Positions 16,511 to 25,180 of a stretch of DNA of 64,000 bases are shown piece by piece. Within the stretch, counting starts at the first letter, position 1. Every line of letters begins with the position of its first letter. This DNA comes from Calothrix anomala FACHB-343. Its GTDB lineage: Bacteria > Cyanobacteriota > Cyanobacteriia > Cyanobacteriales > Nostocaceae. The position numbers and the translations under genes were made by a program. The notes under the pieces were generated by a model that was not told where the DNA came from, did not search any database, and saw nothing but the letters and a program-made list of their open reading frames with translations. The stretch spans positions 62,001 to 126,000 of the forward strand of contig NZ_JACJQG010000016.1 in assembly GCF_014696435.1 (NCBI RefSeq). Reading direction: 5' to 3'.

Positions 16511-17458
16511 TCTCCCATCCAAAAACTTGAGTTGCTGATATAAACAGTTAATCTGCGGTAAATATACACCCGCAGCTTGAGCTTTACGTAATGGAGTACC
16601 AAAAATTGCTTCTACTTCTAAAGGACGCCCTTCATCAGCGTCAATTTTCATGCTGGTACGATAAGGCTTCATCTTCACAGTATAGTCGAGCATCAGTTGA
16701 ATAAAGCTGTCGGGAATTATGCGATCGCAACTTTTCGCCCCAGCCGCAACTTCATACATCAACTGTTCGGCTAATTTGCGCGTATGCTCGTAGGCCATTA
16801 ATTCATCGGTTCTGGCGTTAAGAATCACAGATAGCCCATTATAAGGGATATTCCACACCAGCTTTTTCCATCGCCCTAATAATAAATCTGCAGTTAATTC
16901 TATGGAAATACCCCCATGAATAAAATCATCAGCTACTTGCTGCATCTTCTCGGTAACTCCGCAAGCCTGATAACCTGACGCATATTCCCCTAAGGTAATT
17001 TGTCCATAATCTAGGTGACGAATATGTCCAGCACCAACTTTATTAGAACAAAGAAAACACAACCCACCGATTATAGTCACATTGCTAACTATCGCTGCAA
17101 CTTCTTCTTCCACAGCTAGCCCGTTTTGCAATATCAACACCACCCCACCCGCTTTGACAACAGGTGGTAAAATCTGTGGTAATAAATGATTTTGTGTCGT
17201 CTTCAGTGCCACAACTACCACATCACACTGAGGCATTTTTGCGACATCATTATAAGCATTGACTTGGGGTAGGGTGAAATCACCATCTACAGATTCCACC
17301 ACTAAACCAGAGTCTCTGACATATTCATAATCACTTTTAAGCAAAAAGTGGACATCTAAACCAGCTTTTTGCAATTTCGCACCATAAAAGCCACCTAATG
17401 CACCAGTTCCTAGAATGGCGTAACTACGCTCGGACATTTTGCTTACACAGAGATTCAT
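16493..17458 (-). CDS. 2-dehydropantoate 2-reductase family protein (PanE-like)
   Basis: 321 residues from ATG 17458; an internal ATG at 17437 (MSERSYAILG) is an equally possible start. The N-terminus is a Rossmann NADP-binding fold (ILGTGALGGFYGAKLQKAG). ALKTTQN and QNGL lie near residues 85 and 112. In the C-terminal helical domain is LLGRWKKLVWNIPYNGLSVI, with the conserved Lys and Asn of ketopantoate reductases. The C-terminus has EVEAIFGTPLRKA. Family knowledge: PanE reduces ketopantoate to pantoate in pantothenate and CoA synthesis. Cyanobacteria often hold several paralogues, so the exact substrate is uncertain. The last residues come from an STRR array, so the native C-terminus may have been replaced. 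Confidence 0.82.
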   Translation of the reverse strand: MNLCVSKMSERSYAILGTGALGGFYGAKLQKAGLDVHFLLKSDYEYVRDSGLVVESVDGDFTLPQVNAYNDVAKMPQCDVVVVALKTTQNHLLPQILPPVVKAGGVVLILQNGLAVEEEVAAIVSNVTIIGGLCFLCSNKVGAGHIRHLDYGQITLGEYASGYQACGVTEKMQQVADDFIHGGISIELTADLLLGRWKKLVWNIPYNGLSVILNARTDELMAYEHTRKLAEQLMYEVAAGAKSCDRIIPDSFIQLMLDYTVKMKPYRTSMKIDADEGRPLEVEAIFGTPLRKAQAAGVYLPQINCLYQQLKFLDGRLTVDG

Positions 17459-17583
17459 CTATGACAATCATAGGGCGATCGCGCTATATACTTGCAGCCC
17501 TATTTACCGCTAAATTTATTTAATATAGCTTAAAAATAGTTTACTATCCTTTAAGATAACATACACAGATTCAGGTGAAAAAT

Positions 17584-17985
17584 ATGCCCGATATTGTTGA
17601 TATTGCTGTTTCGGCTGACTCTTTTAAAACCCTAGTAACTGCTGTCCAAGTTGCAGGTTTAGTAGAAACATTAAAAAGTCCTGGCCCCTTCACAGTCTTT
17701 GCACCAAATGATGATGCTTTTGCTAAGTTACCACCAGGAACTATTCAAACTCTCGTGCAGAACATTCCCCAATTAGCACGGATTTTGACATTTCATGTAG
17801 TGCCTGGAAAGCTTTTCAAGGCTGACTTAGAGAAATTAGGAACAGTAACTTCCGTCGAAGGTTCACCAATTAAAATTGACTGTTCTGAGGGTTTTGAAGT
17901 GAAAAACGCCACCGTCTTAGCAGCCGATATCGAAGCAGATAATGGCGTAATTCATGTCATTGATACAGTGATTTTAATGGGTTAA
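17584..17985 (+). CDS. Fasciclin (FAS1) domain protein
   Basis: 133 residues from ATG 17584, with AGG eight bases upstream; a GTG at 17575 is also in frame. It is a single FAS1 domain over the full length: [19 protein letters not shown], the H1 box [17 protein letters not shown], the [10 protein letters not shown] segment and the H2 box [14 protein letters not shown]. There is no signal peptide, so unlike most FAS1 adhesins it is probably intracellular or exported by another route. Short leaderless FAS1 proteins are common in Nostocales; their function is unknown. A short inverted repeat, GGTGGGCATTACCCACC, follows the stop and could end transcription. Confidence 0.9.
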   Translation: MPDIVDIAVSADSFKTLVTAVQVAGLVETLKSPGPFTVFAPNDDAFAKLPPGTIQTLVQNIPQLARILTFHVVPGKLFKADLEKLGTVTSVEGSPIKIDCSEGFEVKNATVLAADIEADNGVIHVIDTVILMG

Positions 17986-18178
17986 TTTCACGATGGTGGG
18001 CATTACCCACCATATCCATTATTAAATATTCACAATTGCAGAGATAAATTTAAATTATGTAACATAGTTGATGCGGGCACTGCAATATAATGCTAAGGTA
18101 AGTTCAATTATTTATAAATATATTAAATTTAAATATATTAAATTTGTTAGTATATGCGAACATTATCCCAACACATTG

Positions 18179-18520
18179 ATGCTCGATTTCCATACCTTAG
18201 CTGAGTTCTCCCGCACCAACTGTGTAAGTATTTGCGCATTCTTGGTGCCAGCAAACTTACTAACCACAATCCTGACAATGATTCTGACCGCATTCCGTCG
18301 CCCATCACATCATGTATGGCTATCGGCGGGAATTGCCAGTATTTTTGCCTCGATCATGGTAATGCATGTCTATAGCTGGTTTCTCGTCGGCGTAGTCATG
18401 TTACCGACATATATCTTGTTAGCTTTAGCAATTACTTGCTTATTAATAAATTCCGCCGCAATTATTTGGCTGAGACTAACCCCTAATTTTACTGTCGCCA
18501 TTAATACCGCCTCTAAGTAA
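18179..18520 (+). CDS. Small conserved membrane protein
   Basis: 113 residues from ATG 18179 (MLDFHTLAEFSRTNCVSICA). An upstream in-frame start at 18068 would add an AT-rich, poorly structured leader, so the internal ATG is preferred. Three hydrophobic segments are at about 16-37, 47-68 and 73-97, with a short basic loop (AFRRPSHHVW) between the first two. No enzymatic motif is visible. It is probably a plasma- or thylakoid-membrane protein of unknown function. Confidence 0.65.
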   Translation: MLDFHTLAEFSRTNCVSICAFLVPANLLTTILTMILTAFRRPSHHVWLSAGIASIFASIMVMHVYSWFLVGVVMLPTYILLALAITCLLINSAAIIWLRLTPNFTVAINTASK

Positions 18521-18538
18521 AAATAGTAGTCAACCACA

Positions 18539-18587
18539 GTAGTCAGGGCTTAATTTCTGTATTGTAAAATACTAAATTCCTGACTAC
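18539..18587. repeat. GTAGTCAGG / CCTGACTAC inverted repeat
   Basis: Arms of nine bases or more lie around an AT-rich centre, between the membrane-protein gene and the glycosyltransferase gene. It is a relative of the repeat at 45788-45846. Confidence 0.5.
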
Positions 18588-18613
18588 GGATACTACATCA
18601 ATTATTTACTCAA

Positions 18614-19753
18614 GTGGGCGCAAACCTGAATTTTAACAATCAAGTTAATCGCAAAGCCAATCATGTATTTGTATTTTTAGAAATTTTTGTACATGAGGGT
18701 GGTATTCAGTCCTACGTTAAAGATATTTTCCGTGCCTATCAAAAATTAAATCCCCGGTATCAAGCAGAGGTATTCGTGCTGCGCGATCGCCCCAATTCTG
18801 CACCTGACTGGGATGAAAAACTGCGATTTCATGGCTTTCAAAACCAATCGCCCTATCTGGGTAAATTAAAAATGACCTTGGCGCTATTGAAGTGTCTGCT
18901 GCTACAACGTCCCCAGCATGTTTTTTGCGGTCATATCAACTTAGCCACACTGATACAAACTCTTTGTCAACCTTTAGGAATTCCTTACACAGTCTTAACC
19001 TACGGCAAAGAAGTTTGGGAACCGCTACCTAATAGAGAACGTCAGGCACTTAGATCGGCATCAGGGATTTGGACAATTAGCCGTTACAGTCGCGATCGCT
19101 GCTGTGCGGCTAATTTTATCGATCCAAGCCAAGTAAAAATACTACCATGCGCTATTGATGGCAATAAATTTACACCAGGAATTAAACAGCCAGAATTGAT
19201 AGCTAAGTATGGTTTAGATAATACCAGAGTTTTGCTCACAGTAGCTAGGCTATGGTCGGGAGATATATATAAAGGTGTTGATGTGACAATTCGGGCATTA
19301 CCGCAAATTCTCCAAGTTTTCCCCGATGTTAAATACTTAGTCATCGGTCGTGGCGATGACCAACCAAGATTAGCCCAACTAACTCAAGATTTAGGTGTAA
19401 GCGATCGCGTTATATTTGCCGGCTTCGTCCCCACAGAAGAATTAATGGCACATTACCGCCTAGCTGACGCCTACATTATGCCTTCCCAAGAAGGTTTTGG
19501 TATTGTATATTTAGAAGCAATGGCTTGCGGTATACCCGTACTCTCCGGTGATGATGATGGTTCTGCCGAACCCTTGCAAGATGGTAATTTAGGCTGGCGC
19601 GTTCCCCACCGCGACCCCAACGCCGTAGCGAATGCTTGTATAGAAATACTCACAGGAGTTGACCAACGTTGTGATGGAAATTGGCTCAGAGAACAAGCGA
19701 TCGCCCTTTTTGGTATGGATGCTTTGCAAAAACGGTTACAAGAGTTAATTTGA
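18614..19753 (+). CDS. Glycosyltransferase family 4 protein
   Basis: 379 residues. No ATG lies near the conserved N-terminus, so the GTG at 18614 is taken. The N-terminal Rossmann half starts VFVFLEIFVHEGGIQSYVKD, with the GGI acceptor-loop pattern of GT4. The C-terminal half has LLTVARLWSGDIYKGVD, VIGRGDDQPRL, VIFAGFVPTEEL and the nucleotide-sugar motif PSQEGFGIVYLEAMACGIPV, with the two glutamates seven residues apart. This fits a retaining GT-B enzyme that transfers a hexose from a nucleotide sugar during exopolysaccharide, LPS or glycolipid synthesis. No other polysaccharide genes adjoin it, so the acceptor is unknown. Confidence 0.9.
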   Translation: MGANLNFNNQVNRKANHVFVFLEIFVHEGGIQSYVKDIFRAYQKLNPRYQAEVFVLRDRPNSAPDWDEKLRFHGFQNQSPYLGKLKMTLALLKCLLLQRPQHVFCGHINLATLIQTLCQPLGIPYTVLTYGKEVWEPLPNRERQALRSASGIWTISRYSRDRCCAANFIDPSQVKILPCAIDGNKFTPGIKQPELIAKYGLDNTRVLLTVARLWSGDIYKGVDVTIRALPQILQVFPDVKYLVIGRGDDQPRLAQLTQDLGVSDRVIFAGFVPTEELMAHYRLADAYIMPSQEGFGIVYLEAMACGIPVLSGDDDGSAEPLQDGNLGWRVPHRDPNAVANACIEILTGVDQRCDGNWLREQAIALFGMDALQKRLQELI

Positions 19754-19864
19754 TGGGCATGGGGCATTGAAACAATTTTGGATTTTGGATTTTGGATTTT
19801 AGATTGGAATCCAAAATCGCAAATCTAAAATCTAAAATTCCTTGTCCTCCTTGTCCCCCTTCCC

Positions 19865-20677
19865 TTACGTCCCTTTTTCCTGTGCAGCTAGGCGAACAGC
19901 TTCTAGATTCACATTTAGTTGTTGTGCAATCTGTTCTATAGTCATTCCCGTTTTGAGTAACAAAGGCACGGTAACTTTCAGTATTTCTACTTCCCGTTCT
20001 TCTCGGCCTAGTTCTCGTCCCTCAGCTTTTGCTTCCTGGTAAATCCTGGTTTGCTCTAAACTTAGTCCGAGCATAGCTTCCACTTCCTCTCTACTCAAAG
20101 ATGAAAACTTGTAAACAGCAATTGTTGTGATGATATCGATAATTTCCGTTTTCGGCAGTGGGTCTGTTTGTTCTAATTTTACCCGTTGAATTAATTGCTT
20201 GGCTTGTTCGGCGATCGCTTCATCGGATGCAATTGTTAGCTGGAATAAATTTATACCTATTGGCTGCTGATTGGAGCTACCTAACTCATCCAAATAAATG
20301 CGCTGTACTTGGTCGCTGTTTAAAAATATGCGATGAGTAGTAGTATCGCTTGGTTCTAAGCTGCGTGATGGAAAAATTACCACACAATACCAGTCATCAT
20401 ATTGAGACTGATTCCGGTTCAAATACATCATTGATTCGGTAAAGAACCGATGATAAAGACCTTCGTCTTTCTGAAATTGCACTTCTGCAAACAAGATTAT
20501 CTTGGGTTTTGCATCTTCTGGCGGTAAGAACACCCCATCAATACGAAAGGTAGTTTCTTTGACCTCCACTGACTCAAATCGATAGTTCTGCGCTTGCTCA
20601 GGACGGTAATCAATGAGTTCAAAAATTAATCCGGGAAAGCGTTTAAAAATTTGGTAATAAATCGAGTCGCGCTTCAC
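19865..20677 (-). CDS. Rpn-family / DUF2887 PD-(D/E)XK nuclease-like protein
   Basis: 270 residues from GTG 20677 (MKRDSIYYQIFKRFPGLIFE). The core FRIDGVFLPP...IILFAEVQFQKD places Asp and Glu-x-Gln as in PD-(D/E)XK nucleases. Then come YHRFFTESMMYL, DDWYCVVIFPSRSLEP and a C-terminal helical tail with GREEREVEIL and GMTIEQIAQQLN (residues about 225-265). Family knowledge: relatives of Rpn (RpnA) promote RecA-independent recombination. The cyanobacterial DUF2887 set is highly multiplied and is often annotated as transposase. Substrate and role here are unknown. It converges on the glycosyltransferase gene. Confidence 0.85.
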   Translation of the reverse strand: MKRDSIYYQIFKRFPGLIFELIDYRPEQAQNYRFESVEVKETTFRIDGVFLPPEDAKPKIILFAEVQFQKDEGLYHRFFTESMMYLNRNQSQYDDWYCVVIFPSRSLEPSDTTTHRIFLNSDQVQRIYLDELGSSNQQPIGINLFQLTIASDEAIAEQAKQLIQRVKLEQTDPLPKTEIIDIITTIAVYKFSSLSREEVEAMLGLSLEQTRIYQEAKAEGRELGREEREVEILKVTVPLLLKTGMTIEQIAQQLNVNLEAVRLAAQEKGT

Positions 20678-21011
20678 TCAAATATCCGAAAATATGGCTA
20701 AATTACGTCAACTTAATAGTTAAACTTTTAATACACAAGTACTATAAAATATAGATGTAAGCAAGTAGTTTCTCTAAAAATTCACTATATCCAGCCATTA
20801 AACAACAATGACTTTGGTGAGATTTTACCAAGCGCTCATAATCACAGCCAAAGGGAAATTAGCTCTCAAGAGCGATCGCTAAAAAATTATAGGTTTCCAA
20901 ATATACTTAATTTACCAACCATTGACCATTGACACTTGTACAGACGCGATTAATCGCGTCTCTAATGACCAAACTCGCTATCCTAGAAACAGAGCAACAA
21001 GATATTTAAAA
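20678..21011. other. 334-bp spacer with a small palindrome
   Basis: This is the upstream region of both the Rpn-like gene (left) and the zinc-ribbon gene (right). It contains GACGCGATTAATCGCGTCT at about 20942-20961, a palindrome seen in variants at 3.24, 22.51, 30.21 and 40.4 kb. I see no other signal. Confidence 0.5.
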
Positions 21012-21398
21012 ATGAGCCTTAAATCTTTTCCATCACAGCTTGAAAGTCTTCGCCCTTGGCTAACAACGTTAGCAGTGTTTTGGTTGCTAGCATCTTTAGG
21101 CTTGGGTTGGTTAGTAAATTCACTACTGTTTATTTTTGGGCTGTTACTATTAGCACCCGTAATTGCCTTTTTGGGATTTCGCTGGTGGTTGCAACGGAAC
21201 TTAGTTGTCGATCAATGTCCTGTATGCCGATATGAGTTTACAGGCTTAAATAATAGTCAATTGCAATGTCCCAACTGTGGTGAGCAATTGTTAGTCCAAA
21301 ATCGTCATTTTCGCCGTTTTACTCCCGATGGCACAATTGATGTCACAGCAGTTGAGGTACCGACAAAATCATTGGAAGATTCAGGGACTGACAACTAA
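21012..21398 (+). CDS. Membrane-anchored zinc-ribbon protein
   Basis: 128 residues from ATG 21012 (MSLKSFPSQLESL). An upstream frame opening at 20922 covers a dispersed repeat and is not believed. Two adjacent hydrophobic segments (about 15-33 and 36-55) form a hairpin. A four-cysteine zinc ribbon, CPVC...CPNCGEQLL, follows, and then a polar tail. It probably faces the cytoplasm with its metal site. The function is unknown; the layout resembles small regulators or assembly factors. It has no operon partner. Confidence 0.72.
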   Translation: MSLKSFPSQLESLRPWLTTLAVFWLLASLGLGWLVNSLLFIFGLLLLAPVIAFLGFRWWLQRNLVVDQCPVCRYEFTGLNNSQLQCPNCGEQLLVQNRHFRRFTPDGTIDVTAVEVPTKSLEDSGTDN

Positions 21399-21894
21399 AA
21401 AAAATATCCTATCGCTTTTTTGGCAAGGGTGCAGGGGGCAGGGAGCAGGGGGAGAAAGAAAATATTCTCTCTCGTAAATTGGATAATTTATTTTCTGGAA
21501 GTCCCTAAAGCCACAAAGCTTTGGTTGTCTCTGATGGTGTCGCAATTAGCGTTATTGTTTGCCATTTGCTGAAATTCAGCCAGATTAAGTTTAATACTTG
21601 GTCTTCAGATGCGATCGCTTCTCAATGTTTACTCAATTTCGTAAAGCATGACCTAAATTATACCGAGCTTCCTATGGTTCTAGGATGCGATCGCATCTTC
21701 ACATTCACCTCAATTCAACCCTTCCGCCAATTCTTGCTAAATTTAGCGAGTTGACTGTTGACTGTTGACTGTTGACTGTTGACTGTTGACTGTTGACTGT
21801 TGACTGTTGACTGTTGACCGTTGACTATTGACTGTTGACTGTTGACTGTTGACCGTTGACTATTGACTATTGACCATTGACCATTGACCATTGA
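21399..21894. other. 496-bp stretch with no convincing gene
   Basis: It holds a purine-rich GGGGGCAGGGAGCAGGGGGAG run (about 21430), a fragment GGAAGTCCCTAAAG similar to the end of the repeat at 28.6 and 61.6 kb, and then the STRR array. A 77-codon frame at 21521-21754 has no recognisable features and contains HIP1 sites out of frame; I do not accept it. Confidence 0.5.
21751..21894. repeat. Long STRR array (TTGACTG) ending at the pyrR stop
   Basis: About twenty tandem heptamers, TTGACTG with TTGACCG, TTGACTA and TTGACCA variants. The array is homogeneous on the left and degenerate on the right. It ends directly at the pyrR stop codon (21895-21897). Confidence 0.92.
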
Positions 21895-22437
21895 TTAATC
21901 CCCAATCAACTCCACCGCATCTTTACCATCCCAATCTTGTAAATAAACTTTCACCACCTCTTCTTTTGCTGTAGGTAGCTGCTTACCAGTAAAATCAGGA
22001 TGTATTGGTACTTCTCGATGACCTCTGTCTACCAAAACAGCTAAACGAATTACCTCAGGTCTACCATATTCATTTACCGCATTCAACGCCGCACGAATTG
22101 TTCTGCCTTTGAATATCACATCATCAACCAAGACAACAGTTTGATCTGTCAAGTCAAAGGAGATATTGGTTTTGGCTGGAGTTCGCAACCCAATTTGATC
22201 TAAATCATCGCGATAAAATGTAATATCTAATGCTCCCACCTTAACAGTCACGCCTTCTAATATCTCAATTTGACGGGCTAATAACTCAGCTAATATTACA
22301 CCCCTAGTATAAATACCTAGCAAAACCAGCCCAGATAAATCGCGCGTCCGCTCCACAATTTCCGAAGCTAGGCGATTTACAGTACGACGAAGTTCTTCTG
22401 CTGAGAGAATTTCAACTACTTTTACAGACATAGTCAT
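21895..22437 (-). CDS. pyrR: PyrR, pyrimidine regulator / uracil phosphoribosyltransferase
   Basis: 180 residues from ATG 22437, preceded by AGGGG at nine bases. A longer frame from 22518 would add a serine-rich leader made of spacer sequence. ATG 22431 (MSVKVVEIL) is the alternative. The PRPP-binding loop [18 protein letters not shown], the [12 protein letters not shown] block and [19 protein letters not shown]-like sequence identify PyrR. Family knowledge: PyrR makes UMP from uracil and PRPP, and in Firmicutes it also attenuates the pyr operon by binding RNA. No pyr biosynthetic gene or attenuator is adjacent here, so the enzymatic role is the safer call. It lies 131 bp downstream of cbiB on the same strand. 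Confidence 0.92.
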   Translation of the reverse strand: MTMSVKVVEILSAEELRRTVNRLASEIVERTRDLSGLVLLGIYTRGVILAELLARQIEILEGVTVKVGALDITFYRDDLDQIGLRTPAKTNISFDLTDQTVVLVDDVIFKGRTIRAALNAVNEYGRPEVIRLAVLVDRGHREVPIHPDFTGKQLPTAKEEVVKVYLQDWDGKDAVELIGD

Positions 22438-22568
22438 AGACAGATACCCCTGAGTAATGCATGATACCAGATATTTAAGGCGACTGGAGGAGGACAAGGA
22501 GGACGATTGTAGAGACAAGGGTTCATCGCGTCTCTAACTAACCAATGCCCAATGCCCTATATCTATGA

Positions 22569-23540
22569 TTACCTGTTTAGGTGAATTAAGAGTAGAGCGA
22601 TCGCTACTCCTAACCAAAGTAAAAAACAATATCTGGTTAATTGCAAAGCAGATTCAATAGTTTGTGGTGTAATCGGATAAATGTCATCACCTAAAAGTGG
22701 TTTATGTTTAGCTACGCCGCGATACCAATTTGTTCCACCCATCTGCACGCCTAAAATCGCTGCATAGGCGCACTCACTCCAACCAGAATTAGGACTAGGA
22801 TCTTTGACAGCATCTCGGCGACAAATTCGCCAAACATGCAGGGGTTTACCTGAGAACACAGCTAAAGTGATGACTGTTAACCGACAAGGAAGCCAAGTTA
22901 AATAATCTTCTAACCGCGCGCTAAACCAACCCAAATAAGTATAAGGTGCTTCTTTATAACCCACCATTGAATCTAAAGTACTGCTAGCTTTGTATGCTAA
23001 AGCTAAGGGTGCAGCGCCAATAACGGGAATAAATGCACCAACAATTGCATAAAACAACGGAGCCGTCACCCCATCAGTTGCATTTTCGGTGACAGTTTCT
23101 AAAATCGCTCGCAAAATTTCTGCTGCGTCAAGGTCTTTGGTATCTCGACCTACATAATTACTTAAAGTATCGCGAGCCTCTGTTAAATTTCCGGCTGTCA
23201 GAGGTTTTAAAACAGTGACTGCGGCTGTTCTCAAACTTTTAAGCGCAAAACAACTAGCTAAAATTATGCTTTCTGTGATAATTCCCAATATGGGATGCAG
23301 CCATCTAGCAATGTGAATGATTAACCAGCAGCTAACTCCGCTACCAATTACTAAAATAATGCCGAGGAAAATTCCTGCGATTCGTTGGCTGTGAGGATGG
23401 TGAAAATATTTCCCAGATACTTTAGTAAACCAAGAAATTCCCCATCCCATTACTTGTACTGGATGAGGCCAACCCCAAGGATCGCCAATTATATAATCTA
23501 AAATTGCCGCAACAATCAATATATAAATGTTATTAGTCAT
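22569..23540 (-). CDS. cbiB: CbiB/CobD, adenosylcobinamide-phosphate synthase
   Basis: 323 residues from ATG 23540. The N-terminus AAILDYIIGDPWGWPHPVQVMG is the hallmark of CbiB. ETVTENATDGVTAPLFYA (near residue 150) and YLGWFSARLEDYLTWLP follow. About five membrane segments match this integral membrane enzyme. Family knowledge: it attaches aminopropanol or its phosphate to adenosylcobyric acid in corrinoid synthesis. Cyanobacteria make pseudocobalamin. A CobT-like gene is also in this window at 54-55 kb but is not linked. A GTAGGGGCGGGTTT/AACCCGCCCTTAC repeat lies just upstream. Confidence 0.93.
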   Translation of the reverse strand: MTNNIYILIVAAILDYIIGDPWGWPHPVQVMGWGISWFTKVSGKYFHHPHSQRIAGIFLGIILVIGSGVSCWLIIHIARWLHPILGIITESIILASCFALKSLRTAAVTVLKPLTAGNLTEARDTLSNYVGRDTKDLDAAEILRAILETVTENATDGVTAPLFYAIVGAFIPVIGAAPLALAYKASSTLDSMVGYKEAPYTYLGWFSARLEDYLTWLPCRLTVITLAVFSGKPLHVWRICRRDAVKDPSPNSGWSECAYAAILGVQMGGTNWYRGVAKHKPLLGDDIYPITPQTIESALQLTRYCFLLWLGVAIALLLIHLNR

Positions 23541-23561
23541 TAGTCAATGGTCAATGGTCAG

Positions 23562-23622
23562 TAGGGGCGGGTTTATTGAAAATAATCATTGTTCGGTGAG
23601 GATATTTGTGAACCCGCCCTTA
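23562..23622. repeat. GTAGGGGCGGGTTT inverted repeat
   Basis: GTAGGGGCGGGTTT and AACCCGCCCTTAC flank an AT-rich centre, upstream of cbiB. Related half-copies with ACCCACCC are at 23745 and 24340. Confidence 0.65.
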
Positions 23623-23771
23623 CAATGGTCAACGGTCATTAGTCCAGAAATTGTTAACTATAGACTTTTGACTATGAACTTTTGATTCTAGACTTTTGTA
23701 CTGGCGGATTTAACCAACATATTTCATTTCCCAATGAAAATTTGACAAAACCCACCCCTGCTGACTTTTGA

Positions 23772-24215
23772 CTAAACTACAAAATTTGCTTCTTCTCCTA
23801 GTGAAGCCTGCCTACTGCGAGCGTCGTAATAGAGATCGGCTAAGGTAATACTATATATAGCTTCTTTTAATTTTTGGTTGAGTCTTTGCCAAAGTGTAAA
23901 TGTGACCCAATCTTCAGCTTGTGCCGATGTTGGGGCGCGATCGGGTAAATAAGCGATCGTTTCACCCACAGACTCTAAAATTTGACCTATAGATATTTTT
24001 ACAGGTTCTCGTGCCAATTGGTAACCGCCAACACTACCACGAATTGATTTTACCAATCCAGCACGACGCATTTCTATTAACAATTTTTCTAGGTAAGGAG
24101 CAGGAATATCTTGGCGATTGGCAATTGCTCTCACAGATACAGGGCCATACTTTGGCTGTAAACTTAAATCTAGTAAGGCCTTTACACTGTATTGTCCTCT
24201 CGTTGTTAGTTTCAT
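23772..24215 (-). CDS. Rrf2-family transcriptional regulator without cysteines
   Basis: 147 residues from ATG 24215. The N-terminal winged helix, MKLTTRGQYSVKALLDLSLQ...IANRQDIPAPYLEKLLIEMRRAGLVKSIRG, is typical of Rrf2. The wing GGYQLAREP and ISIGQILESVGE follow. Fe-S sensing members such as IscR carry three cysteines in the loop after the wing; this protein has no cysteine at all. It resembles cyanobacterial Rrf2 proteins whose C-terminus reads WVTFTLWQRLNQKLKEAI. The target is unknown. It is divergent from a cyAbrB gene across 457 bp. Confidence 0.9.
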   Translation of the reverse strand: MKLTTRGQYSVKALLDLSLQPKYGPVSVRAIANRQDIPAPYLEKLLIEMRRAGLVKSIRGSVGGYQLAREPVKISIGQILESVGETIAYLPDRAPTSAQAEDWVTFTLWQRLNQKLKEAIYSITLADLYYDARSRQASLGEEANFVV

Positions 24216-24672
24216 TGTTAGCAGCTTTCTTATTTAGTCTAGAGTCAATGGTCAATGCTCAAAAAACTTTGGACTTGACAGTCTTGTACGGGTAGGTTTA
24301 AGCAAATATCTCTCATTACCAAATGGATATTTTGCAAAACCCACCCTTACTGACTCAGGATTGGTTTTGCCGATCGCTCTCTACCTCAATTCTCTATATC
24401 AGCAACTAGACAACTTTTTTCGTCATACTTTAGAAAACTTAAACAAGTATAGTTTAGCAGTAATTCACAACCTATATATAGTTATCACTATTGCCAGCAT
24501 TCTACAAAATAGATTGTCATAATATTGAAAATCTAGTAACAATTCTGCCAATGAATGTAATATACTTGGCAAGGCTGAAATAAAAACTAAAGGATTTTGT
24601 TCCTACTAGCTCAATGTCAGCTAAAATAAAATCGATTCAAAGACTTGAAACATTCGTTTTCGACCTAAGTTG
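24216..24672. other. Divergent regulatory region between the rrf2 and cyAbrB genes
   Basis: 457 bp with no gene. An imperfect inverted repeat at about 24287-24349 (GGGTAGGTTTAAGCAAATAT against ATATTTTGCAAAACCCACCC) is a dispersed repeat. The remaining AT-rich DNA should hold promoters for both regulators, but I cannot assign boxes with confidence. Confidence 0.5.
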
Positions 24673-25086
24673 ATGGCTAAACAGAAAAAAATTGAACCAC
24701 TAGTCGGTGAAGATCTGCTCAGAAAAGTCAAAGAGCTAGAGAACGAGAGCAAAGAAGACAAAGCTAAGAAGTGCGGCTACTATACCGTTACAAAAAATGG
24801 TATAGAGCGCGTCAATATGATGAAGTTCTTAAACGCCCTAATTGATGCTGAAGGCATTCAATTAGACAGTACACCTAGTGCTAATGGGCGTGGTGGACGC
24901 AGTGCTAGCTATAGAATTAGCGTGCAATCTAACGGCAACTTGCTGATAGGTTCGGCTTATACAAAACAGATGAATCTCAAGCCTGGAGATGAGTTTCTCA
25001 TCACTTTAGGGAAAAAACACATTCGTCTCAGACAAGTAGATCCAGAAGATAGAGAAGATATCGAAGATATAGAAGCCACAGCTTAA
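24673..25086 (+). CDS. cyAbrB-family transcriptional regulator
   Basis: 137 residues from ATG 24673; a TTG immediately before it is not needed. The N-terminal part PLVGEDLLRKVKELENESKE and GYYTVTKNGIERVNMMKFLNAL precedes the C-terminal AbrB-like DNA-binding swapped hairpin GRGGRSASYRISVQSNGNLL and AYTKQMNLKPGDEFLITLG. This order is specific to the cyanobacterial cyAbrB clade, where the AbrB motif is C-terminal. Family knowledge: every cyanobacterium has at least two (cyAbrB1/CalA and cyAbrB2), which regulate nitrogen, carbon and hydrogenase genes, heterocyst functions and superoxide dismutase. The subtype looks CalA-like but cannot be fixed by eye. Confidence 0.92.
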   Translation: MAKQKKIEPLVGEDLLRKVKELENESKEDKAKKCGYYTVTKNGIERVNMMKFLNALIDAEGIQLDSTPSANGRGGRSASYRISVQSNGNLLIGSAYTKQMNLKPGDEFLITLGKKHIRLRQVDPEDREDIEDIEATA

Positions 25087-25180
25087 TAAATTAGTCAAGA
25101 GTCAAAAGTCCATAGTCAAAAGTCCCAAGTCTATTGACTGTTGACTATTGACCATTGACTAATAAGTAGTTATCACGTAT

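Noticed and set aside
21521-21754. 77-codon plus-strand frame before the STRR array
   Set aside because: No ribosome-binding site, no domain, and it ends at the repeat array; composition looks non-coding.
24034-24255. Frames overlapping the Rrf2 gene on both strands
   Set aside because: They overlap a conserved regulator and lack recognisable domains.
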